Shown here piece after piece: positions 1 to 8,466 of a stretch of 64,000 nt of DNA (position 1 is its first letter; every line of letters begins with the position of its first letter). The translations under genes were made by a program, and so were the position numbers. The stretch is from Myxococcales bacterium (lineage in GTDB: Bacteria; Myxococcota_A; Polyangia; Polyangiales; GCA-016699535), in contig CP064980.1 of assembly GCA_016699535.1 (NCBI GenBank), positions 2,674,001 through 2,738,000 of the forward strand. Reading direction: 5' to 3'. Under the pieces are notes generated by a model, which saw only the letters and a program-made list of their open reading frames with translations, did no database searches and was not told where the DNA came from.

Positions 1-1062
1 GAACTACGTTATCGACACCCTTAAGCCCGATACGGTTTGTGTGGAGTTGGATCAGCTTCGTTACGAAACCCTCGTTGATGATCAACGATTTCGAAAGCTT
101 GATTTGTTTCAAATCATTCGAGAAAAGAAAGTGCTGTTTGTGATGGCCAATTGGTGCTCTCGGCCTATCAGCGGAGGCTCGGTGCTTTGCTTGGTGTAAA
201 GCCTGGCGCGGAGTTACTCGCCGCTACCGAAAAAGCAAAAGAGCATGGCGCAAAGCTCGTGTTAGCGGATCGGGACATTCAGGCTACGCTCAAGCGTACC
301 TGGCGTAACCTTTCTTTTCTAAACAAGTTCCGACTGGTTTCGGTGATGTTTGGTGCGTTTTTCACAGCCAACGAAATTACCGAAGACACCATTGAAGAGC
401 TCAAGGACCGAGACAGCTTGAGCGATGCGATGAAAGAGTTCGCTAAGGCCATGCCTCAAGTGCAAATTCCCCTTATTGACGAGCGTGATCGTTACTTGAT
501 GAGTTCGGTTCAAGAAGCCGAGGGGCAGACCATCGTCGCTGTGGTGGGCGCAGGTCACGTCGAAGGCATGGTTAGCTACCTGGGCCACACCATTAATAGA
601 CGGGAACTAACCGTTATTCCTCCACCTTCGCGATGGACGGCTTTGCTCAAGTGGATCATCCCCGCCATCGTACTTGCGGCGTTTGTCGTAGGTTACCAAA
701 AACATGCGGGTGAGACACTAAGCGCCATGATCTACGCTTGGGTGTTGCCCAATGCCGTCGCTGCGGCGGCACTTAGCCTTTTGGCAGGCGCTAAACTATG
801 GACAGTGCTTACTGCGTTTATTTCATCGCCCATTACCTCGCTTAATCCCACGATTGGCACGGGCATGGTTGCCGGTTTTGTTGAAGCCAAGCTTCGGCGT
901 CCCACCGTGGAAGATGCGGAAGGTATTCAAGATGCCATGATGAGTGTTCGCGGCATTTATGCAAATCGCTTTACGCGCGTTCTGCTTGTTGCCGTGATGT
1001 CTTCCCTAGGCTCATCGCTTGGGGCATGGATAGGCGCAACCTGGGTCATATCGTTGCTCTAG
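1..1062 (+). CDS. TraB/PrgY/GumN-family protein, 5' truncated, one frameshift
   Basis: The gene is already open at the window edge. Frame 2 reads from base 2 with TraB-like VCVELD (an ELxxxR-type segment) and IIREKK. Near 139-142 the reading must move to frame 1, which starts at once with LSAYQRRLG and runs to the stop at 1062. Restoring one T in AATTGG gives a continuous N-L-V-L-S-A-Y. Other family hallmarks are KPGAE, the ADRDIQ/TLKR segment and VAVVGAGHVEG. The C-terminal third (from about 640) has several hydrophobic helices, so the protein is probably a polytopic membrane protein. TraB-family proteins are linked to peptide-signal control or a metalloprotease-like fold; the substrate here is unknown. 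The N-terminal residues lie outside the window. Confidence 0.8.
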
Positions 1063-1094
1063 TGCTCTGTCTAAAAGCGATTGACCGCTCCACC

Positions 1095-2242
1095 TTAGTT
1101 CGAAGTGGCCTGCAGGCACTCTCGAGTCGCGCGCCAAATATCGGCTCCCCCCGTCCTCCTGCGCGATTGCTTGCAAAATAGAGGTTGAGGCCATCTGCGC
1201 TTAGCGATGGTGTTGCCTCATTTCCACTGCTGTTGATATTGGCAACAAGTGAAGGCGTGCCGAAAGCGCTACTAAGCGTGCTGCGTGTTGCGGTCCAGAT
1301 GTCGTTTTGCCCAACACCACCAGCGCGATCACTGGTGAAGAAAATCACTAGACCGTCACGCGAAAGTGAGCTGAAGCCGTCATCTGAACTGCTTGCCAAT
1401 TCCGCTACCCGTGTTGGCGCAGAGAAAGGCACGGCGTCTGATGTTCGTGTGGATTGCCATATGTCAAAGCCGCCGGAACCTTGTGGCTGGTTTGAACTAA
1501 ACATTAGCAACAGACCATTGTCGATCAACGATGGATCCAGCTGTGCCGAGTCTCCGCGATTAATATTAACAAAAATATCGTTTGTTGCGACAGTGAAACT
1601 GCTCTGCAGGCTTGTGCGAGTGGCATACAAAAGATTTCCATCGACCCCGAAGTCTATCCAAGAGTCGTAGGCTAGGTTGAGGTCTCCGTTCCACAGCGAA
1701 GGGCTATCGTTTGCTTTGCTGTCGTTTACGGCCGAAAGGCTAATGGGTGAGGAAAAAGCATCGTTTGTGCTAGCGCGACTGGCAACGTAGATATCCGCAT
1801 CGCCCTGCCCTCCGCTTTTCCAGGATGCAAAATACAAGCTAAGATGATCTGCGCTTGGCGCTGGGTCCCATTCATCCGATGAAGAGTTGACGCCGCTCCC
1901 GAGGTTCGTCGGCGTTGAAAAAGGCCCATAGTAACACGTGCAACTACCGTTCTGACAGACATTGCTTTGGCAATCGGTTGTTGCGTTGCACTGCTTTCCC
2001 AGGTCGCATGGTGGACAGCTTCCGCCGCAGTCCACATCGCTTTCATCCGTGTTTCGGATTGCATCGTTGCAGCTTCCGATACTGATACCGCTGTCGTTCA
2101 ATGTGCTCCCTGCATCAACATCGATGTCTGAGTCAGCAACTTGCGCATCGTTTCCAGCGTCGTGTTCCTGCAATGGTGCATCAAAAGCGTTGCACGCTCC
2201 GATTAGGCTCGCTGAAGCCCAAAAAATGAAAACCTTAAGCAC
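1095..2242 (-). CDS. Cys-rich lipoprotein with PD40-type beta-propeller repeats, frameshifted
   Basis: A predicted surface lipoprotein. The N-terminus has a signal peptide ending in a lipobox (LIGAC, Cys at residue 17). An Asp-rich linker follows, then a Cys-rich module with DVDCGGSCPPC, a type common in myxobacterial surface proteins. The rest holds WD40-like PD40 repeats with LYFASxxxGGxGDxDIY signatures, as in TolB-like propellers. As sequenced, the frame runs past the last repeat into an unrelated tail. Adding one base to the C6 run at 1147-1152 restores ADIWRATRE and a stop at 1095, giving about 382 residues. The role is probably binding at the cell surface; the ligand is unknown. It is convergent with the TraB-family gene. 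Confidence 0.75.
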
Positions 2243-2413
2243 TAACTTAGTATAGCCCCTAAATGTCTTTCAGCTAACAAACACGCATCCGATACCGAGG
2301 TGTGTGTGAAACGCGTGAACACCATACATGTGATCCCAAGACGCTGATCAACGCAGTAAAATGAGCTGGCTTTTGTGCATGAAGGGAGTAAACTCTGCTA
2401 AACTTAGGGCACG

Positions 2414-4009
2414 GTGCAAATACCACCCACCAGAATGCAGCTGGATTCTGTGCCGGAACCGATTCCGGACCGCACAGGTCTAGTGCTTCAAGACCGATAC
2501 AAAATCGTTCGCAAACTCGGCGAAGGCGGTATGGGTGAGGTGTATGAGGCGGAGCATCTTCTGATAGGTAAACGCGTCGCAATTAAGTGTCTGCATCCAC
2601 AGTTCGCGCGTGACCCTCGTGCGTTGGAACGTTTTAAACGTGAAGCGCGCACTGCTTCGATGGCAGGCAATGAGCATATCGTTGATGTTAATGATCTTGG
2701 CGTGCTACCAGACGGTTGTCCGTACATGGTGATGGAGTTTCTCGCAGGCCGTGAGCTTGCTGAGTTGATCGAAGATGAAGGACCCTTTTCCGTCGGTAGG
2801 TTGGTACGGATTGTTGAACAGGTGTGTGAGGCGCTTAGCGTCGTGCATGCGCAAGGCATCGTGCACCGTGACCTAAAGCCGCAGAATATCTTGATTGTTA
2901 AACGCAAGGGCAATCGCGACTTCGTGAAGATACTTGACTTTGGTGTCTCGAAAGTTCGCGAAGGCACCGATTCGATTCACAGCAGCTTAACGCGTACGGG
3001 CGCGCTGATTGGAACGCCACACTACATGGCGCCGGAACAGAGCAAGGGCTCAAAAAACACAGATCATCGTGCTGACATCTACGCTTTGGGCGTAATTATG
3101 TACCTGGGGCTAATCGGTAAGGTGCCTTTCGACGGCGAGACTCTTCCTGATCTCATTATGAACATAATGACAGAGGAAGCTGTGCCGCCGTCTCACATCC
3201 GTTCGGATCTTCCCACAGAGTTTAGCGAAATAGTCATGCGTGCTTTCGCAAAAAATCCGGATGACCGCTTTGCGACAGCGGCTGAGCTTGCAGAAGCTCT
3301 CGCGCCGTTTCGGGATATCGACTACATCCCAACCGTGAGTGACTTCGGCCGTGCCGATACAGACCCTCCAGTTCGCGCCATCGTACCGCGTACATCCGAA
3401 CGTCCCGGCCCCATGCCCGGCGCTCGGATACAAACAATTTCCCATGTACGGCCAACACCTAGTCGCACTCCAATCCCAGCGCTAGGCGATAGCGCAAAAG
3501 CTTTCGTTGCGGGGTTCTTGCTGCTTGGAAGTATCGCTGGAGGCCTGATGTATTGGCGAGCGTCTACGGACGGCAACGCTTCGGAGAGCGAGCAGGCTTT
3601 GATTATGCAGCCAGGTGCACCTGCTGAGATAAAAAGCCCTGAGCCACCTCCGCCGCAAGACCGCGTGGCCATGCCCAGTGAAAAAGTTCGTATTCAGATT
3701 TCTGCCTCGCCGAGTGATGCCAGAATATATATCAACGGTGACTGGTTTCCGAATCCGCTTGATACCGAGCGGCCTCGTAGCCCTGATCCGGTGACAATTG
3801 AAGTGAAAAAGGAAGGCTATCAAAGCATGCGGCAAGCGGCCTTGTTTGATAACGATTTGGAGCTAAAGGTTGATTTAAAGCCCATTGCTAAGACTCATGT
3901 GCGACCTAAACCTACCCCCAATATCCCTAATGTAGCAGAAAGCTCGACGCGAACACCTCAAATACGGCAAACTGAGAGTCGTGAACGTAAAGTCCGCAAG
4001 AGTTTTTAA
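2414..4009 (+). CDS. Membrane-anchored Ser/Thr protein kinase with PEGA-like C-terminus
   Basis: An Hanks-type kinase that phosphorylates proteins on Ser or Thr. The kinase domain covers about residues 28-290: glycine loop LGEGGMGEV at 35-43, ATP-binding K58, HRDLKPQN with catalytic D153, DFG at 175-177 and an APE-like MAPEQ. A Pro-rich linker follows, then one transmembrane helix (about 361-380) and an outer domain of PEGA type (about 425-495, ISASPSDARIYING). This is the usual PknB-like topology in myxobacteria. The GTG start at 2414 has a short AGGG upstream; the ATG at 2434 is out of phase with nothing better visible, while M8 is an alternative start. The end overlaps the next gene by 29 bases, which suggests co-translation. 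Confidence 0.93.
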   Translation: MQIPPTRMQLDSVPEPIPDRTGLVLQDRYKIVRKLGEGGMGEVYEAEHLLIGKRVAIKCLHPQFARDPRALERFKREARTASMAGNEHIVDVNDLGVLPDGCPYMVMEFLAGRELAELIEDEGPFSVGRLVRIVEQVCEALSVVHAQGIVHRDLKPQNILIVKRKGNRDFVKILDFGVSKVREGTDSIHSSLTRTGALIGTPHYMAPEQSKGSKNTDHRADIYALGVIMYLGLIGKVPFDGETLPDLIMNIMTEEAVPPSHIRSDLPTEFSEIVMRAFAKNPDDRFATAAELAEALAPFRDIDYIPTVSDFGRADTDPPVRAIVPRTSERPGPMPGARIQTISHVRPTPSRTPIPALGDSAKAFVAGFLLLGSIAGGLMYWRASTDGNASESEQALIMQPGAPAEIKSPEPPPPQDRVAMPSEKVRIQISASPSDARIYINGDWFPNPLDTERPRSPDPVTIEVKKEGYQSMRQAALFDNDLELKVDLKPIAKTHVRPKPTPNIPNVAESSTRTPQIRQTESRERKVRKSF

Positions 4010-4964
4010 GCTTAGTTTAGCGTGTTTTCTTTGGATTAGCCTTGGCGCTTCTTTGGGAGTGGTGCATGCAAAGGATCACCCTAAGCAAAGGAAAGGTCGA
4101 AACCCGGCGGCGGCAAACCTTATCGAAGCGAAGCAACGGTTTAGCGAAGGCGTGCAGCTTGTAGAAGACGGCAATCACGAAGCCGCGATTGTTGAGTTTG
4201 AAGCATCCAACCGTTTGGTTCCGCGTCCCAATACCTTATACAATTTAGGCTTGAGTTACGAAGCTATTTTTCGTTACGAAAAAGCGCTTGAATACTATAA
4301 AGCGTATCTTCGTCAAGCTGAACGCGATGATCCGGACCGCCCTTCAGTCGTGAAAATTATCAAGCGTCTAAAAAACCGTTTGGGCGCACTTAATATTGAA
4401 ACGACCCCAGCCGCCGAGGTTTGGCTTGGCGATCGGAAACTCGGCCTGGCACCTGGTAAGTTTTTGGTTCCGTCTGGGCGGCACGTGCTTGAAATTCGAA
4501 GCGAAGACTTTATTCCGGTAAGAAAACAAATCGACGTACTTGCCCGAAGCACGCAAAATATAGCGTTCAAACTCAAACCTGCCCAAATCACAGTGAAAGA
4601 GACTACCGGAATCTCGCCGGTGTGGTTTTGGACGGGCGTCGGGCTTACCGTCGTTAGCGCTGCGATTGGCAGCTACTTTGTCTTGCGTACGGTGAGTCTC
4701 AACGACGATGTTAAAAACGCAAACCCTCTGCTTCCTCTTGGCGAACAAATCGAAGAAGACCGCGATGAAGCAGCCCTCTATGCTGATATCTTTTTAATTT
4801 CTGCCGGTGCTCTTGCCATAGGCACATTGTTTACTGCTTTCTTTACACGCTGGACTGACGACGATAGCAAGCCTGGCAAAGACCGCGAACATGCTCGCCG
4901 TCCCACAATCACTCCATGGATGAGTTTTCAAAGCGCCGGCCTGGAACTAAAAGGTGAGCTCTAA
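3981..4964 (+). CDS. TPR and PEGA domain membrane protein
   Basis: A 327-residue protein with an N-terminal signal sequence (about 1-30, cleaved near VHAKD). A TPR pair follows at about 45-115 (AKQRFSEGVQLVEDG, NTLYNLGLSYE), then a PEGA-like beta domain (about 135-200, LGALNIETTPAAEVWLGD) and two hydrophobic helices (about 215-235 and 262-285). It starts with GTG inside the last codons of the kinase gene, so the two are very probably one transcription unit. The TPR plus PEGA layout is common in myxobacterial envelope proteins next to kinases. It may be the kinase's partner or an envelope scaffold; no enzymatic motif is visible. Confidence 0.8.
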   Translation: MNVKSARVFKLSLACFLWISLGASLGVVHAKDHPKQRKGRNPAAANLIEAKQRFSEGVQLVEDGNHEAAIVEFEASNRLVPRPNTLYNLGLSYEAIFRYEKALEYYKAYLRQAERDDPDRPSVVKIIKRLKNRLGALNIETTPAAEVWLGDRKLGLAPGKFLVPSGRHVLEIRSEDFIPVRKQIDVLARSTQNIAFKLKPAQITVKETTGISPVWFWTGVGLTVVSAAIGSYFVLRTVSLNDDVKNANPLLPLGEQIEEDRDEAALYADIFLISAGALAIGTLFTAFFTRWTDDDSKPGKDREHARRPTITPWMSFQSAGLELKGEL

Positions 4965-5013
4965 TTTTTTCTAAAGTTAATGACGTTTCAACCGTCGCTT
5001 GAATCTTTGTTTT

Positions 5014-5055
5014 CCGCTGGCCTGGAAACGAAAAAAATTGTTAACGTCCCAGCGG
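5014..5055. repeat. Inverted repeat upstream of the halogenase-like gene
   Basis: CCGCTGG at 5014-5020 is matched by CCAGCGG at 5049-5055, with about 28 bases between them. The pair lies in the 174-base gap before the halogenase-like gene, so it could be an operator or an mRNA hairpin. A seven-base match may also be chance. I see no convincing -35/-10 pair in this gap. Confidence 0.25.
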
Positions 5056-5138
5056 GCGTCGCTGTCTAGCGTCCATCCTTTGTGCAACGAAGCTTTCGGT
5101 GCCTTAACGAATAACGCAGTTCCATTGGAGGGTCGCTC

Positions 5139-6901
5139 ATGGTTAACTCAGGTAAAAACCCGTTTTACGATGTTGTCATTATGGGCGGCGGTCCTGCGGG
5201 CGCAACATTAGCTGCGCTCTTGCGAAATCAAACAAAACTGAGCGTTTTGCTTTGCGAAAAAGAAAAATTCCCAAGAGAACATATCGGAGAGTCCTTCGCT
5301 AATCGCGTCATCCCGGGACTTGCGCTTAGCGGCGCGCTTGAAAAGGTTTTGGCCAGTGACTGCTATGTAAAGAAATATGGCGGCTACTATCTTTGGGAAA
5401 AAGATAAGCCAAGTACAACATTTTTTGAGCATACCGCTTGGAAAAAGGACGGTGTTCGGCGGTGGACTATTCACTGCAACCGGGCCGAGTTTGACGCGAT
5501 TTTGCTCGAGCATGCCGAAAGCTGTGGGGTTGAAATATGGCAAGGTGCCGAAGTCACCCGCTACGAGAAACAAGGAGAGCTTAATAAAATTTCGGTTGCA
5601 AACCGGGGTGATGTTTATTGTCGTGTCTTTGTTGAAGCGGCAGGTAGCGACGCAGAAGCCATCTCTCTGAGTATCAAAACATTGCTATTTGGAACCATGT
5701 CCTTGGCGGCAAGCCAGCTCAAAGCCTTGACTACGATTGGAACATTTTTCGCAAAGACAATCTCTCGTCCATTGCCAATTTTGCCTTTGAGGATGGATGG
5801 TTCTGGTACATACCGGTTCCAAAAGTCATCAACGGAAAGCGGCAGCTTACACACTCGTTGGGACTTGTAACTGACCCGGCTGTGCTCAAGCGAGGTAAGC
5901 CCTATATGGATTTCAATGAAATCATTAAAGCAGCGCAGAGCGTGCCAGTGTTTAATGAACTGATTTCCGACGTTGTTCCGGTAGGCGACAAAGTAAGTAC
6001 AGCTACAAACTACTCGATGATTAGCGAAAGACTTTGCGACTATGAAAATGGATGGATGTTGGTTGGAGATTCCGCCTATTTTGTGGATCCGCTGTTCTCA
6101 TCTGGCGTCACTTTTGCGATTGGACATGCTCTAAGTGCCACGCTTGCGATTCGTTGCTTCTTCGATGAAAATTACTCGCGGGATGAGAAACGAGATATTT
6201 GGACTAGCTACAGTCGAGGTTGGAAACATATTGGCTCGAGTTTTGCGACGGTGATCGATCAATGGTATCATGCGATAGCCAACAATAGCCCAGGCAGCAT
6301 GTTTTGGCGCGATCGAGCTTCGAAACTAAGTCCTCAGCTGCGAGACCAAACCTTTCAGGCCATCGTCGATACCGCGGTGAGCCCTGATTTGTTACATGTT
6401 CTTACCCGTGGTTCTGGCAATCTCGAAGACCTTGGTACCGAAACGTCAGCTTCTCAGCAGACCCTGATTGGTGAACATGCCCACTCGACTGATGTGTTGA
6501 CGCTTGAAAGCGGAACCCAGGTTAAGAAAACTTATTCGGCGGGAGTAAATTACAACGTCGGAAATACGGATGGATCAGCGAGCCCCCACGTACGGGAGAG
6601 AATCGCTAGCTTCTGGAGAGACCCTGTTAAAAACGTATCCAGTCTCCCTCCTCTTTTTGGCAAGCCCGTTCCCTGTGCTACCATCTTTTCTCCCGACCAC
6701 GAGTCGATGGCGGTTGAGTATATGGAGGACGTGGAAGAGGGGTTCGAAGTATGCCGTCTTTTGCAGGAAGAGCGTTATTCCTATGCCCAGCTTAGCAGTC
6801 GGCTTAGTTCGGCTCAAATGGGATTGGTGGGTCAACTGATCGTTGCGGGACTTGCGAAAAGCAAACAATCCGATGGGATTAGCCCCACGCGAACGGTCTA
6901 A
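5139..6901 (+). CDS. Flavin-dependent halogenase-like protein with C-terminal extension, frameshifted
   Basis: The N-terminal half resembles FAD-dependent halogenases of the tryptophan/phenol halogenase superfamily. It has the dinucleotide motif GGGPAGA (residues 16-22), HIGES (48-52), a KK pair at 78-79 where halogenases carry the catalytic lysine, and the signature WFWYIP at bases 5798-5815 (WxWxIP). The reading frame breaks near 5648-5656; one extra base there joins AAGSDA to RSHLSEYQ and gives about 587 residues. Residues after about 410 form an extension I do not recognise, with HVRERIASFW and a helical end. GGAGGG at 5127-5132 supports the ATG. Six bases separate it from the next gene. 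The substrate is unknown; a related FAD monooxygenase or reductase activity is possible. Confidence 0.8.
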
Positions 6902-6906
6902 GGGCG

Positions 6907-7575
6907 ATGAGCAATCAGCAAAGACCTAGACCGGGAAAGCTATCGGAACGTGTCGTAGAACAAGGGTTTCCTCAGCATGTTTTTGGTTATGCTTTGGAAG
7001 ATGATCTCGTGTTGTACTACGGCTTTACGGAAATAGTTTTTTTGTATCTCACCGGTGAGTTGCCAACATCCGAAAAAGCTAAGGCTTTCGATACTGCGAT
7101 GATGTTGCAGTCGCCGATTTCAGTTCGCGAGGCACCTGCTCATGCTGCCATGCTGGCTCGACTCATGGGATCCCATTTGGCCAATGTGACAGGCATAGGA
7201 AGCGTAGCTTTGACGGAATGGGCTCGCTCTGTGACCGAGCAGCATCAGGAATTTTTAGAATGGTTGAATAAGCCGAACAAGGTATTGCCGGCGTGTGCTT
7301 ATAGCGATTCAAGTGATAGTCGACAGTATAGAGAGATGTTAGTCGCACGTCTGGCTAAGGAAAATATTTCTATTGCCACTTTGGAACGCTCACTAAGTGC
7401 TGAGGCTGCACGCTTGGCTGTGTTTCACTGGGCTGGCTTGGTTCTTCCAGATCAAATGCTAGCGGCACTAGTGGTCGCGCGATTGCCGTGCGCTATAGCA
7501 CAAGCGCTATCCCATTTGCCGAGTGAACTCATGAACTATCCGGCGAACATGCCAGAATTTCAGTATGAACGATGA
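6907..7575 (+). CDS. Citrate-synthase-fold protein A (divergent, small type)
   Basis: A 222-residue protein with remote similarity to citrate synthase or citryl-CoA lyase. The N-terminal part has the Y-G-(F)-T-E-(I)-x-LYLTGELP pattern of the family (about residues 38-57), and APAHAAMLARLMGSHLANVTGIG (about 78-100) resembles the helix that normally carries the first catalytic region. No GPLHGGA or GFGH motif is present, so catalysis of the normal Claisen condensation looks unlikely. It lies 6 bases after the halogenase-like gene, and its stop overlaps the start of the next gene (ATGA at 7572-7575). It probably forms a complex with that paralogue. The family call is by eye and tentative. Confidence 0.6.
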   Translation: MSNQQRPRPGKLSERVVEQGFPQHVFGYALEDDLVLYYGFTEIVFLYLTGELPTSEKAKAFDTAMMLQSPISVREAPAHAAMLARLMGSHLANVTGIGSVALTEWARSVTEQHQEFLEWLNKPNKVLPACAYSDSSDSRQYREMLVARLAKENISIATLERSLSAEAARLAVFHWAGLVLPDQMLAALVVARLPCAIAQALSHLPSELMNYPANMPEFQYER

Positions 7576-8390
7576 CTAAGCCTGTCACGATAAAAACCAA
7601 AGTCGGATTCTCTGATCTAGAAAAAGGTGAGAACTGGTATTTCGGATATCCGGTTTTGGCGGAACTGGCGGGGAGAACGAGCCTTACGGGGTTGAGCGTT
7701 CTTGCGTCACATGGGAAACAACTTTCGCTAAGCGAGCTTCGTGTGATTGACGATATCGCCACCGTAAACACAACTCCCGACCCACGCATTTGGCCTCTGA
7801 AGCTAGTGCGCCTTGTTGCGTCGTATGGTCACACCTTACCAGCCTTTGCCTGCATAAGCCTTGGGCTTGAGTCCGTCGCGATAGGTCCTTGGGAATATGG
7901 CACTGCAGCTGAGTTTTTGCTTGTCGTGGACAGAGCATTGGGCGATAGCGAGCCGTCCGATAGTGCAATAAAGCAAATTGCGCAAGCACATATGCTAAAA
8001 CACGGACGATTGCCTGGGTTTGGGGTTCCTATGCGCCCTGTGGATGAACGCGTTCCAGTACTGCGCAAATGTCTCCTGGACAATTCGATGCGACATGAAA
8101 AGCGATACTGGAAACTATTTGAACGTCTGTCTCTTGTCGTACGCGAGTCTTTTCGTATTCAGGCACATATTTCAGGGGCTAGTGCTGCGGCCATGTTGGA
8201 CATCGGATTGAGTCCCCGGACGATTTCCCTAGCTTCCGTCCTTAGCTATCAACACGTATTTATGGCGCATGCAGATGAGGGCGCGCAACAGTCTCTTTCT
8301 TCGCTATGTGTGATAGAATTGGATAAACTAGAGTTTAATTGTCCTGAACACCGAGTAAGTGATCGAAAAAAGAAATGGCTCGGTGCCTAG
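7572..8390 (+). CDS. Citrate-synthase-fold protein B lacking catalytic histidines
   Basis: A 272-residue protein with recognisable citrate synthase landmarks in altered form. GPWEYGTAAE at 105-114 stands where active enzymes have GPLHGGANE, so His is replaced by Trp/Glu. GFGVPMRPVDER at 149-160 stands where they have GFGHRVY..DPR, so the second His is Val152. TTPDPR at 67-72 and the helix after it are well kept. The start overlaps the previous stop by ATGA, which implies translational coupling. Together with protein A it may form a heterodimer that binds an acyl-CoA or acid ligand rather than making citrate. A dedicated enzyme of unusual mechanism is the alternative. Confidence 0.6.
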   Translation: MTKPVTIKTKVGFSDLEKGENWYFGYPVLAELAGRTSLTGLSVLASHGKQLSLSELRVIDDIATVNTTPDPRIWPLKLVRLVASYGHTLPAFACISLGLESVAIGPWEYGTAAEFLLVVDRALGDSEPSDSAIKQIAQAHMLKHGRLPGFGVPMRPVDERVPVLRKCLLDNSMRHEKRYWKLFERLSLVVRESFRIQAHISGASAAAMLDIGLSPRTISLASVLSYQHVFMAHADEGAQQSLSSLCVIELDKLEFNCPEHRVSDRKKKWLGA

Positions 8391-8466
8391 GCAAAATTAG
8401 ATACACTTTTGCTGTTCATTGATTGGTGTGGCAATCTAGCCGCCGTGGGAAGAGGGTCGATAGAGC

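Noticed and set aside
6907..8390. One citrate synthase gene broken by a frameshift
   Set aside because: The junction is a clean ATGA overlap, each protein has its own start, and no one-base change gives a better joined protein.
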